Assembly (NCBI GenBank): GCA_030607815.1
Contig: JAUWJG010000054.1
Coordinates: forward strand, 1 to 5,696
Origin: Candidatus Bathyarchaeota archaeon
Lineage (GTDB): Archaea > Thermoproteota > Bathyarchaeia > RBG-16-48-13 > GCA-020355125
Length of the DNA stretch: 5,696 bases
Direction of reading: 5' to 3'
Positions 1-5,245 of the stretch are shown one piece after another. The notes under the pieces are model-generated. The model was not told where the DNA came from and ran no database searches. It saw nothing but the letters and a program-made list of their open reading frames with translations. The first letter of the stretch is position 1. Each line of letters begins with the position of its first letter. The position numbers and the translations under genes are program-made.

Positions 1-298
1 AATTATAGAGTATATTTGCTGAAACAATCGCTGAAATAACCGTTTTACCTAAAGCCGTAGGAAGAATAATTAATGTATTTCTTTCAGAAGCTATATCTGC
101 TATCTTCTTTTGATAGAGTCTGAACTCCACTGTATTTTGCCAAATAAATGGATGTTCAAGATATTTTACTCCAGATCCTTCCAACATATGCTTCAGCTTT
201 AACTCTTTTACACTTACCCCCTTCTTATTAACCTCAACCTTAAGATTTAATGATTTAAGAATACTTTGTACATTGAAGAACTTCTTATACTGAAACAC
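1..298 (-). CDS. SF2 DNA helicase, Hef/FANCM/Mph1-like, N-terminal part only
   Basis: Hef/FANCM-type proteins are superfamily 2 helicases that remodel stalled or branched replication forks; many archaeal members also carry a C-terminal XPF-type nuclease, which would lie outside this window. I translated this frame by hand: 99 codons are open from a GTG at 298 to the left edge. It shows the family's N-terminal signature YLEHPFI (46-52) and TVEFRLYQ (56-63, Q-motif-like). It also has NTLIILPTALGKT (74-86), a Walker A/motif I with Ala where most Hef proteins have Gly (PTGLGKT). Ala is tolerated in other SF2 helicases such as Hel308. The start is uncertain. Stop codon TAG lies two codons before GTG 298, so that is the upstream limit. 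The ATG at 187 would give MLEGSGVKYLEHP and matches the short N-terminus usual in the family. Neither start has a clear Shine-Dalgarno. Motifs II-VI are not in the window, so other SF2 helicases remain possible. Confidence 0.75.
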   Translation of the reverse strand, partial: MFQYKKFFNVQSILKSLNLKVEVNKKGVSVKELKLKHMLEGSGVKYLEHPFIWQNTVEFRLYQKKIADIASERNTLIILPTALGKTVISAIVSANILYN

Positions 299-782
299 TC
301 TCTAAATTCTCAGGCTTATTATTAGTTCTTGAAACGAGTCCTGTTCACTTCCTCATTTACAGATTTAAATCCAACAACTAAACATTTTAGAGAACCCATA
401 TTTTAGACGTTTAAAGACAAATAAGTTTGAAATACTCATTCTTACATTAAACCAACTTTCTTTCATCTAAAGATAATCTACCAACTTTCTATCAAACAAC
501 ATTGGAAAATTATTGATCAATTAAAAACTGAAAATATGTGCTAAACTTAAAGTTAGAGCAATAATGATCAAAATTATAATTTTTAATTTTTATTTATAAT
601 ATTGAAAATTATCAGAATTAGAGAAATGAAGATTTAGTATGTTTGTACAAATACTATCAAAACAAATTATTATGCCTAACCCTATTCTAATGTTATGGAT
701 AACGTAATTTCATTTCATGCAATGTAAACGGTTACCATATACCACATAGTTAAATTAATCAAGAGTAATTATCAACATAACC
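299..782. other. AT-rich intergenic spacer between the MFS transporter and the helicase
   Basis: About 480 bases lie downstream of the transporter stop and upstream of the helicase frame. I see no tRNA-like arm (no GGTTCRA-type T-loop), no CRISPR-like repeat and no ORF that resembles a known protein. It does hold a near-perfect 14-bp direct repeat (451-464 and 480-493). A 14-bp AT palindrome AAAATTATAATTTT sits at 570-583. An imperfect hairpin sequence around TTTGTACAAA lies at 637-656. A 25-codon minus-strand ORF (399-322) ends in three consecutive TAA codons. A 33-codon minus-strand ORF (MKESWFNVRMSISNLFVFKR...) also lies between about 380 and 480 and looks like chance. The helicase promoter must lie here or within the first part of its reading frame, but I could not place it. 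Confidence 0.6.
451..493. repeat. Direct repeat, two 14-bp copies 29 bp apart
   Basis: ACCAACTTTCTTTC at 451-464 recurs as ACCAACTTTCTATC at 480-493, matching at 13 of 14 positions. It lies in non-coding spacer upstream of the helicase. A protein-binding site pair or remains of a small duplication are both possible. In a sequence this AT-rich, a chance repeat of this length is unlikely but not excluded. Confidence 0.5.
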
Positions 783-1976
783 TTACAACTTTACACTTTT
801 TTCTTTGATGAATGATATTGTAGGGATGCATAATATTAGGAAAAGAGCTGACGCGTAATATGGAAAAGCCATTCCTACTGTTTCCCATAAATAACCACCT
901 ATGTAGGGTCCAATTGCAAATCCGAACATAATTCCCGTCTGAGTTAAACCAGAGGAAAGTCCGCGTCTGTTTCTCGGGGAGTGTTCCATGAGTAGAGATA
1001 TTGAAGCCGGCCAGGTCATACTCCAAAGGGCATTAATTCCCATTTGAACCATTAAAAGTAGAATTAGATTATTGACTTCTGTCCATAGAATGAAGAGAAG
1101 TGGCATTAATGCAAAACAAATTGCGATGAACTTTTTCCTACCAATCTTATCAGCTAAGATCCCCGCAGGTATCTGTGTGAGAATCGTTGTCACACCAAAA
1201 CCAACAGAAATGAATAAACCAATTTCAGCTGTTGAAACATTAAATTTATCCATCAAGTAAATAGGTGTTATGGGACTTACAGTTCCCATTCCTAAACCAG
1301 TAAATAGGTTGAGGAAAAAGAAGGACAATAAAGGGCGAAGAAATTTTAGGTCAATCTTTGCTCTTTTTGAAGATGATTTTTTATCATCTTCAAACGTGTT
1401 TCTTGGCGGTTTTGACAATACTAAACTAGGTACTAAACAGAAGAGATAGAGTGCTGTGGCAACGTAGAAGATCATGTTCCAACCATGCGTATTTTCAAGA
1501 AACCCTCCAATAGTTGGACCAATTATACTTCCCAACGGAAAAGCAAGATTCATAATACTATAGACTCTCATCCTGTTCGCTGTAGATGTATAATCTGCAA
1601 CTATTGCCATTCTAGAAGGCATAAATAATGCAAAGGCTATGGAATATACTATTCCCCAAATAATCAATTGTTCCCAGTTGCTACTAAATGTATAAAGTAA
1701 TGGTGGTGAAATTGCGAGGAGGATACTTAATATTATTATCTTTCGTCTCCCATATATATCCGAGATAAATCCGCTTGGAAGTCGCATTATTGTACCTGCT
1801 AATCCTGTAATTGATATCACAAAGGAGACCTCTAATACTGTAGCACCCAAGCTCTGAATATAGAGAGGCCTTAGAGAATTAGTAAGGTTCATACCTAATG
1901 ACATAATGGTATTAATAATGAACAGAAGAACCAATTCTCTATTTAGCGGAAACCTTCTTATTAGCTTTGGAGCCAT
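783..1976 (-). CDS. Major facilitator superfamily (MFS) transporter, 12 TM, substrate unknown
   Basis: This 397-residue integral membrane protein is the usual size for a 12-helix MFS secondary transporter. Hydrophobic segments alternate with short loops throughout. The MFS signature motif A appears twice, once in each six-helix half: GFISDIYGRRKII (69-81) and GILADKIGRKKFI (272-284). The two halves are joined by a charged central loop at about 188-212 (PPRNTFEDDKKSSSKRAK), as expected on the cytoplasmic side. Further family marks are RMAIVADYT (122-130) after TM4, GSIIGPTIGGFL (149-160) in TM5 and GFAIGPYIGGYL (352-363) in TM11. The pattern suits drug/H+ antiporter-like (DHA1) exporters or organic-solute carriers, but substrate cannot be read from sequence. 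The ATG at 1976 is preceded by AAGGT at 8 bases' distance, a weak Shine-Dalgarno. The stop is TAA. It follows the MTA phosphorylase gene after 129 bases, probably with its own promoter. I see no evidence of a functional link to its neighbours. Confidence 0.92.
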   Translation of the reverse strand: MAPKLIRRFPLNRELVLLFIINTIMSLGMNLTNSLRPLYIQSLGATVLEVSFVISITGLAGTIMRLPSGFISDIYGRRKIIILSILLAISPPLLYTFSSNWEQLIIWGIVYSIAFALFMPSRMAIVADYTSTANRMRVYSIMNLAFPLGSIIGPTIGGFLENTHGWNMIFYVATALYLFCLVPSLVLSKPPRNTFEDDKKSSSKRAKIDLKFLRPLLSFFFLNLFTGLGMGTVSPITPIYLMDKFNVSTAEIGLFISVGFGVTTILTQIPAGILADKIGRKKFIAICFALMPLLFILWTEVNNLILLLMVQMGINALWSMTWPASISLLMEHSPRNRRGLSSGLTQTGIMFGFAIGPYIGGYLWETVGMAFPYYASALFLILCIPTISFIKEKSVKL

Positions 1977-2024
1977 CTTATTTAACCTTAAAGATGTGAT
2001 ACTTCAAACACTGATTATTCTTAA

Positions 2025-2060
2025 TTTTAATAAATTCACATTACGACTTTTAATATAATT
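2025..2060 (-). promoter_or_regulatory. Candidate TATA box(es) for the MFS transporter
   Basis: Reading the minus strand, two archaeal TATA-like elements lie in the 129-base gap before the transporter: TTATATTAAAA (2058-2048) and TTTATTAAAA (2034-2025). With the usual 24-26 bases from box to start site, the nearer one would give a leader of roughly 25-30 bases and leave room for the AAGGT ribosome binding site. The region is so AT-rich that such matches are weak evidence. Confidence 0.3.
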
Positions 2061-2105
2061 GAAAATAGGCAATCTTAGAAGGATGTCATTATATTCATTG
2101 TATTC

Positions 2106-2900
2106 CTATACATACGCTTCGTTTAATGCATTTGCACACACACAATCTCTTTTTTTAGGTATTTTAGGGATAGTATGCCTTATTAATTTCTTAAGATTGA
2201 CTGAATTCAAAGACATCGTTTTCATTACCTCTTCAGTTGAAACAGGTCTTTCAGCCCAAACATCATAATCAGTTATCATTGAAATATTTACAAAACAGAT
2301 TTCTGCTTCTCTTGCAAGAACAACCTCTGGATAAAGTGTCATACCTATCACGTCAACTTCCCAAGAACGAAAGAGCTTAGACTCAGCCTTGGTAGAGAAT
2401 CGAGGTCCCTGAATACAAACATACGTTCCGTCTCTATGGGTTGGTATTCCTATCTCTTTAGATGTTTTAAACAAGATTTCTCTAAGTTCTGGACAGAATG
2501 GATCCGCTGTAGAGACATGACAAACTTGTCCTCCATCATAAAACGTATCGTTTCTCGATTTTGTTCGATCAATAAATTGGTCGATTATGACAAATTCTGA
2601 TGGTTTATACCTCTCTCTGAGACTTCCTACTGCAGATGGTGAAATGATTCGTTTCACACCGAGTTCCTTAAAAGCCCAGATATTTGCCCTAAATGGGATT
2701 CTGTGTGGTGGAATCTCGTGTTGATGTCCATGACGAGCAATAAACGCTACTTTTTTGTCCTTATAATATCCTATAGTAATCGGGGAGGAAGTTCGACCAA
2801 AGGGTGTATATTTCTTAATAACTTTTGTATCTTCAATTATTTCAGAATCATAGATTCCAGTACCCCCTATAATTCCGATTTCAACATCTTTTTCATTCAA
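2106..2900 (-). CDS. mtnP: S-methyl-5'-thioadenosine phosphorylase (MTAP)
   Basis: This cytosolic enzyme splits methylthioadenosine, a by-product of polyamine synthesis, with phosphate into adenine and methylthioribose-1-phosphate for purine and methionine salvage. The 264 residues equal the family's usual length. Visible motifs are the phosphate loop GIIGGTGIYD (9-18), ARHGHQH (55-61) with the conserved Arg-His, SAVGSL (89-94), QGPRFSTKAES (164-174), GMT (186-188, the Met-Thr of the ribose site) and MITDYD (208-213). Asp211 and Asp213 contact the adenine base in known MTAPs. A DPFC...EIC cysteine pair (C136, C202) and a C-terminal CVC (253-255) recall the disulfides and CXC motif of Sulfolobus MTAP II and Pyrococcus PNP. 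Other 6-aminopurine or methylthioinosine phosphorylases of the same fold are the main alternative. The start is a TTG, the only start codon between the upstream in-frame TGA (2915) and the conserved GIIGG motif. The ribosome binding site is weak. The stop is TAG, at the normal family end. Confidence 0.93.
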   Translation of the reverse strand: MNEKDVEIGIIGGTGIYDSEIIEDTKVIKKYTPFGRTSSPITIGYYKDKKVAFIARHGHQHEIPPHRIPFRANIWAFKELGVKRIISPSAVGSLRERYKPSEFVIIDQFIDRTKSRNDTFYDGGQVCHVSTADPFCPELREILFKTSKEIGIPTHRDGTYVCIQGPRFSTKAESKLFRSWEVDVIGMTLYPEVVLAREAEICFVNISMITDYDVWAERPVSTEEVMKTMSLNSVNLKKLIRHTIPKIPKKRDCVCANALNEAYV

Positions 2901-2937
2901 GGGATATCTTTCTCAAAATATTTAATTAGTATTAATG

Positions 2938-2945
2938 TCTATAAA
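2938..2945 (-). promoter_or_regulatory. mtnP: Candidate TATA box for the MTA phosphorylase gene
   Basis: On the minus strand, TTTATAGA lies in the 72-base gap after the synthetase stop, with its edge 38 bases before the TTG start. An initiation point 24-26 bases downstream would leave a very short leader of about 15 bases. That agrees with the absence of a good Shine-Dalgarno before this TTG. The upstream GTAAATTAG is compatible with a BRE but not a strong match. Confidence 0.4.
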
Positions 2946-2972
2946 CTAATTTACCTTGATTTAGTAATAAAA

Positions 2973-4280
2973 TTATGGGAGTAATCTTTCTGGTGCTCGA
3001 GGGAATAATACTCCTTCTCTAATATTTTTAAGGTCTAGTAGCTGTTTTACAAACCTTTCAATCCCGAGGCAAAAACCTCCATGAGGTGGGACCCCGTATT
3101 TAAAGAATTTTGTGAACCAATCCAAAGAGTTTACGTTCATTTGCTTTTCCTTGATTTGTTGAATATTTTTTTCATAACGGTGTTCTCGTTGTCCCCCAGA
3201 AGATTGTTCTAGACCTTTATATATCATATCTACGCTTCTCGCCCACTGAGGATTTTCGTCAACTTTCATTACATAGAACGGTTTCACCTTGTAGGGAAAT
3301 CTATTCACAAAAAAGAAATCGTTTCCATATTTCTCTTTAACATATCTTGACAGAATATTCTCAGATTCCCGATCATAGTCTTCACCATACTCTATCTTTT
3401 TCCCAAATTCTTCTAAGATATCATATACTTCCGGGAATTTGAATTCAGGAAATGGTGTACTTGGAATTGACACTTCCTTCCCTAGTAAATATAATTCTTT
3501 TTGACATTCTTTTCTAACCGTCTTTAAAGCAGCTATAATGAGTTCTTCTTCAATTCTCATTATATCAGACTCATTTAACATAAAAGCAAATTCTACTGCG
3601 CAAGCTCTGTACTCGCATAGATGTCTAGGTGTATGACTTGGTTCTGCTCTCCAATTAGGTCCTAGATCATAAATTTTTTCGAATCCAGCTGCTATCAATA
3701 ATTGTCTGTGTAATTGAGGATCTTGCCTTAAGAAAGCATTTTTTTCGAAGTAAACAACAGGAAATACTTCTGAACCACTCTCTGAAGCTGTACCCATAAG
3801 ACATGGAGTAAATACTTGTAGAAATCTTTTTTCATTAAGAAATTTCATCATGGCCTCTACAATTTTAGCTTGAACTTTAAATATGGCTGTCGTCTCTGGT
3901 CTTCTTAAATCCAAAACTCGCCAATCTAAACGTACATCTAAATTCGATTCAATTTTACCCGAAATATCTATAGGCAATGGACGAATAGCCTTGTCTACAA
4001 CATCGACTTCATTCGGGATAACTTCTACCCCTTGAGGAGCATTCTCTCTTTTTATGACATTTCCTCTAACAGAAATTATATCTTCCTGACCTAATCCTTT
4101 TATAACTTCAAAAAGTGTGTCTTTTACAATACCTTTCTTAAACGTAATTTGTGCGATCCCTTCACAATCTCTAAGAATGATAAATTTTACCCGTCCAAGA
4201 TCCCTAATTTTATTAATCCATCCAGAAAGAACAACTTCACCTGTTTTTATTTCATTTGTATAATGTGTTCGTTTTAACAA
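2973..4280 (-). CDS. aspS: Aspartyl-tRNA synthetase, archaeal type, probably non-discriminating; unusual amino acid pocket
   Basis: This class IIb synthetase charges tRNA(Asp), and probably tRNA(Asn), with aspartate in the cytoplasm. At 435 residues it has normal archaeal length. The N-terminal OB anticodon-binding domain (about 1-105) opens with the family's RTHY and has GWINKIRDLG (20-29). Class II motifs follow: motif 1 around FLNEKRFLQVFTP (147-159), flipping loop GTASESGSE (163-171), motif 2 WRAE...RHLCE (210-223) and motif 3 GGFCLGIERF (401-410). SSGGQREHR (360-368) carries Arg365, the expected ligand of the substrate carboxylate. Pro82 (APQGVE) sits where discriminating enzymes carry Lys. 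Odd points: RQDPQLHRQ (185-193) replaces the usual QSPQLYKQ, and ACAVEF (226-231) replaces the usual SIDxEM. These change the positions equal to E. coli Ser193, Lys198 and Asp233. TTG at 4280 is chosen because RTHY follows and AGGTGATC precedes it. A paralogue with another substrate is conceivable. Confidence 0.9.
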   Translation of the reverse strand: MLKRTHYTNEIKTGEVVLSGWINKIRDLGRVKFIILRDCEGIAQITFKKGIVKDTLFEVIKGLGQEDIISVRGNVIKRENAPQGVEVIPNEVDVVDKAIRPLPIDISGKIESNLDVRLDWRVLDLRRPETTAIFKVQAKIVEAMMKFLNEKRFLQVFTPCLMGTASESGSEVFPVVYFEKNAFLRQDPQLHRQLLIAAGFEKIYDLGPNWRAEPSHTPRHLCEYRACAVEFAFMLNESDIMRIEEELIIAALKTVRKECQKELYLLGKEVSIPSTPFPEFKFPEVYDILEEFGKKIEYGEDYDRESENILSRYVKEKYGNDFFFVNRFPYKVKPFYVMKVDENPQWARSVDMIYKGLEQSSGGQREHRYEKNIQQIKEKQMNVNSLDWFTKFFKYGVPPHGGFCLGIERFVKQLLDLKNIREGVLFPRAPERLLP

Positions 4281-4282
4281 AA

Positions 4283-4290
4283 GATCACCT
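4283..4290 (-). promoter_or_regulatory. aspS: Strong Shine-Dalgarno of the synthetase gene
   Basis: The minus strand reads AGGTGATC, eight bases complementary to the usual archaeal 16S rRNA 3' end. With AGGTGA as the core, four bases separate it from the TTG start at 4280. It is the best ribosome binding site in the window. It fixes the non-ATG start and suggests high translation despite the weak initiation codon. Confidence 0.8.
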
Positions 4291-4350
4291 GCTTTTCAAA
4301 AATAATTCTTTTTTAAGAAATATTCTGTGCAACGATTAATCTGTTATTAA

Positions 4351-4629
4351 TCAAGAATAATATCTATCTTCCTGATCTTCAAAAGTTATTCGGAGAGTCA
4401 TTCCACGAATTTTTTGTGCTAACTCTTTTAAAATCTCTTCACTCAGGAAAAGTCTTCTTTTACGTCCAGGAATTACTACTCTTGTTTCAGTAGTTCCATC
4501 TGGTATCCAGATTGTGTTAATTGCAAGAATCTTTGTGGGCATAAAAAGATCTTCTAGAAACTTCCTAACCTCTCCACTTTCCTCAAAGACTCTAATTCTC
4601 TTTCCGATAACCTTGGAGAGGTCTCTCAA
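4351..4629 (-). CDS. C-terminal piece of the zinc-ribbon/KH protein (possible restart at TTG)
   Basis: This is the second open piece of the interrupted gene, 92 residues if translated from TTG 4629. The frame is in fact open and conserved-looking back to 4671, adding RGDSSQLLALRGRI before the TTG. A GAGGT (4640-4636) lies six bases before the TTG, so re-initiation is conceivable. It would, however, produce a KH domain lacking its first strand and loop and with no zinc ribbon. The GAGGT may simply be coding for the Arg-Gly-Arg of the domain. The piece ends with TGA at 4353-4351; a TAA follows four codons later at 4338-4336. The AspRS start lies 70 bases downstream, so co-transcription is likely. 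Confidence 0.5.
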   Translation of the reverse strand: MRDLSKVIGKRIRVFEESGEVRKFLEDLFMPTKILAINTIWIPDGTTETRVVIPGRKRRLFLSEEILKELAQKIRGMTLRITFEDQEDRYYS

Positions 4630-4671
4630 AATCCGACCTCTTAAAGCTAAAAGTTGTGAGCTATCTCCTCT

Positions 4672-4674
4672 TCA
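4672..4674 (-). other. In-frame TGA codon within the KH domain
   Basis: The minus strand reads GCT GTG TGA AGA GGA GAT at this point. The 106 codons after the TGA stay open and continue the same fold. Trp codons in every other gene of the window are TGG and no other long gene contains an internal TGA, so a genome-wide UGA reassignment to Trp is not supported. I see no convincing selenocysteine insertion stem-loop in the 70 bases after the gene. Confidence 0.8.
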
Positions 4675-4878
4675 CACAGCTAGTATAATGATATTGTCCA
4701 CATTATAGACATTATTTAACGAGATTTTTTGAATTGAAGTATATTTATCTTCAAACTTTATGAGTTCTTTCGCGATTCTCATATAAGTTTCGTTTATTTC
4801 CCCTGTTTCGATCTTTTCTTGACATTTTTGACATAAGATACCGCTTTTTACACAGAAGCTACAAAGTCGCATTCTCAT
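4672..4878 (-). CDS. N-terminal piece of the zinc-ribbon/KH protein, ending at the in-frame TGA
   Basis: This is the first open piece of the interrupted gene, 68 residues. Two CxxC pairs in CSFCVKSGILCQKC (6-19) should bind zinc. The chain then runs through a polar helix into the first KH strand, IIILAV, where TGA cuts it. A natural independent protein is unlikely because the stop falls in the middle of a strand. The start is ATG 4878, with GGAG (4892-4889) ten bases upstream; a second ATG two codons later would be too far from it. The gene has a credible TATA box at 4958-4949, giving a leader of roughly 50 bases. Confidence 0.6.
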   Translation of the reverse strand: MRMRLCSFCVKSGILCQKCQEKIETGEINETYMRIAKELIKFEDKYTSIQKISLNNVYNVDNIIILAV

Positions 4879-4948
4879 TTGAATTCTTCTCCAAAATTAA
4901 GTTTACAAATCGTCTTCTACAATCAGATAAGTAACTTCATATTCCTCT

Positions 4949-4958
4949 TATTTTTAAA
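4949..4958 (-). promoter_or_regulatory. TATA box of the zinc-ribbon/KH gene
   Basis: The minus strand reads TTTAAAAATA, a good archaeal TATA match, preceded by GTGAAATCTG, which could serve as a BRE. The distance to the ATG at 4878 is about 70 bases, giving a predicted leader near 50 bases that includes GGAG. A tandem and inverted repeat lies directly upstream (4965-5004). Confidence 0.5.
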
Positions 4959-4964
4959 CAGATT

Positions 4965-5004
4965 TCACCAAATCATCCCTTCTACATGGTGTTCTACTTG
5001 GTGA
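4965..5004. repeat. 12-bp tandem repeat with flanking inverted repeat, upstream of the KH-gene promoter
   Basis: TTCTACATGGTG (4980-4991) is followed at once by TTCTACTTGGTG (4992-5003), identical except for one base. The second copy's TTGGTGA (4998-5004) is the exact inverse complement of TCACCAA at 4965-4971, so the block can fold with a 26-base loop. A third TACTTGGTG is found at 5229-5237, right after the UMP kinase stop. The block sits just upstream of the predicted TATA box, a place where archaeal activators bind. I know no regulator with this site. Confidence 0.6.
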
Positions 5005-5245
5005 TATGACTTATCTTTCAATCTCTCCTTCATTGAATATTGAGTTACATTTACTTCATATAGTTAAATTTTAATCTATTGTTCCTGTAAACATTCCTAA
5101 TTTTTTACATAGTATAAATAGATTTTTTTTTCTGCATCATTTTTCGTTATGAAATCTGGAATATGTGAATGAATAGAGCTCAAATCAACTTTTTCTTTAG
5201 AATATTTTTTTACTAAAACTTTTGAACTTACTTGGTGTGAGATAC

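Larger units (their letters stand above)
4351..4878 (-). pseudogene. Zinc-ribbon + KH RNA-binding protein (NusA-like KH, archaeal), one gene interrupted by an in-frame TGA
   Basis: Two open frames here are in the same reading frame, separated only by TGA at 4674-4672 and followed by normal-looking codons. Joined, they make a 175-residue protein. Residues 1-24 form a zinc ribbon with two CxxC pairs (C6, C9, C16, C19); 25-52 look helical. From about 57 to 167 runs a KH-type domain: strand DNIIILAV (61-68), stop at 69, then RGDSSQLLALRGRILRDL (70-87), GKRIRVFEES (92-101), ILAINTIWIPDG (117-128) and LRITFED (162-168). This is the order of archaeal NusA-like KH proteins of about this length, often found beside translation genes; their exact role is not known to me. 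The stop falls where homologues, as I recall, have an ordinary residue before a GD pair. Apart from that codon nothing is broken, so a nonsense mutation, a base-call error or true UGA readthrough are all open. I call it a pseudogene only in the formal sense. Confidence 0.75.
4879..5245. other. Intergenic region between UMP kinase and the zinc-ribbon/KH gene
   Basis: About 370 bases hold, from the right: a start-less open frame on the minus strand (5249-5097); T-runs on the plus strand (nine T at 5123-5131, others near 5100 and 5204); a plus-strand TATAAATA at 5113-5120 with no gene behind it; the tandem/inverted repeat (4965-5004); and the KH-gene TATA box. On the minus strand I see no U-run that would end the UMP kinase transcript. 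Short ORFs such as 5033-4965 (22 codons, no ribosome binding site, built partly from the tandem repeat) look like chance. No tRNA or known RNA is recognisable. Confidence 0.6.

Noticed and set aside
772..1260. Alternative ORFs overlapping the transporter (minus 772-1026, plus 1072-1260)
   Set aside because: Both are other-frame readings of the transporter's 3' half, whose frame carries the real MFS motifs.
2003..2108. Pyrrolysine-type readthrough of the MTA phosphorylase TAG
   Set aside because: The frame beyond TAG is open for about 34 codons, but the protein already ends at the normal family length and the extension does not resemble anything; it overlaps the transporter promoter region.
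2059..2984. Plus-strand ORFs opposite the phosphorylase and its flanks (2059-2268, 2703-2984)
   Set aside because: They lie antisense to a clearly conserved gene or in spacer, have no ribosome binding sites and no recognisable motifs.
4281..4350. Selenocysteine insertion element downstream of the interrupted gene
   Set aside because: Only a 5-bp TTCTT/AAGAA hairpin with an AAAA loop is visible. It lacks the GC-rich stem and internal-loop features of archaeal SECIS elements.
4672..4674. UGA read as tryptophan throughout the genome
   Set aside because: All Trp codons I checked in the transporter, phosphorylase and synthetase are TGG, and those long genes have no internal TGA. Reassigned genomes normally show many.
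4514..4708. Plus-strand ORF across the KH gene
   Set aside because: It is antisense to the conserved KH frame and shows no motif of its own.
4965..5033. 22-codon minus-strand ORF beginning MKERLKDKSYHQVEHHVEG
   Set aside because: There is no ribosome binding site, and its repetitive HQVEHHVE part is simply the translated 12-bp tandem repeat.
5104..5180. Plus-strand TATAAATA followed by T-runs as a small RNA gene
   Set aside because: No structured RNA or ORF longer than a few codons follows (MKSGICE then stop); the match is expected in AT-rich spacer.
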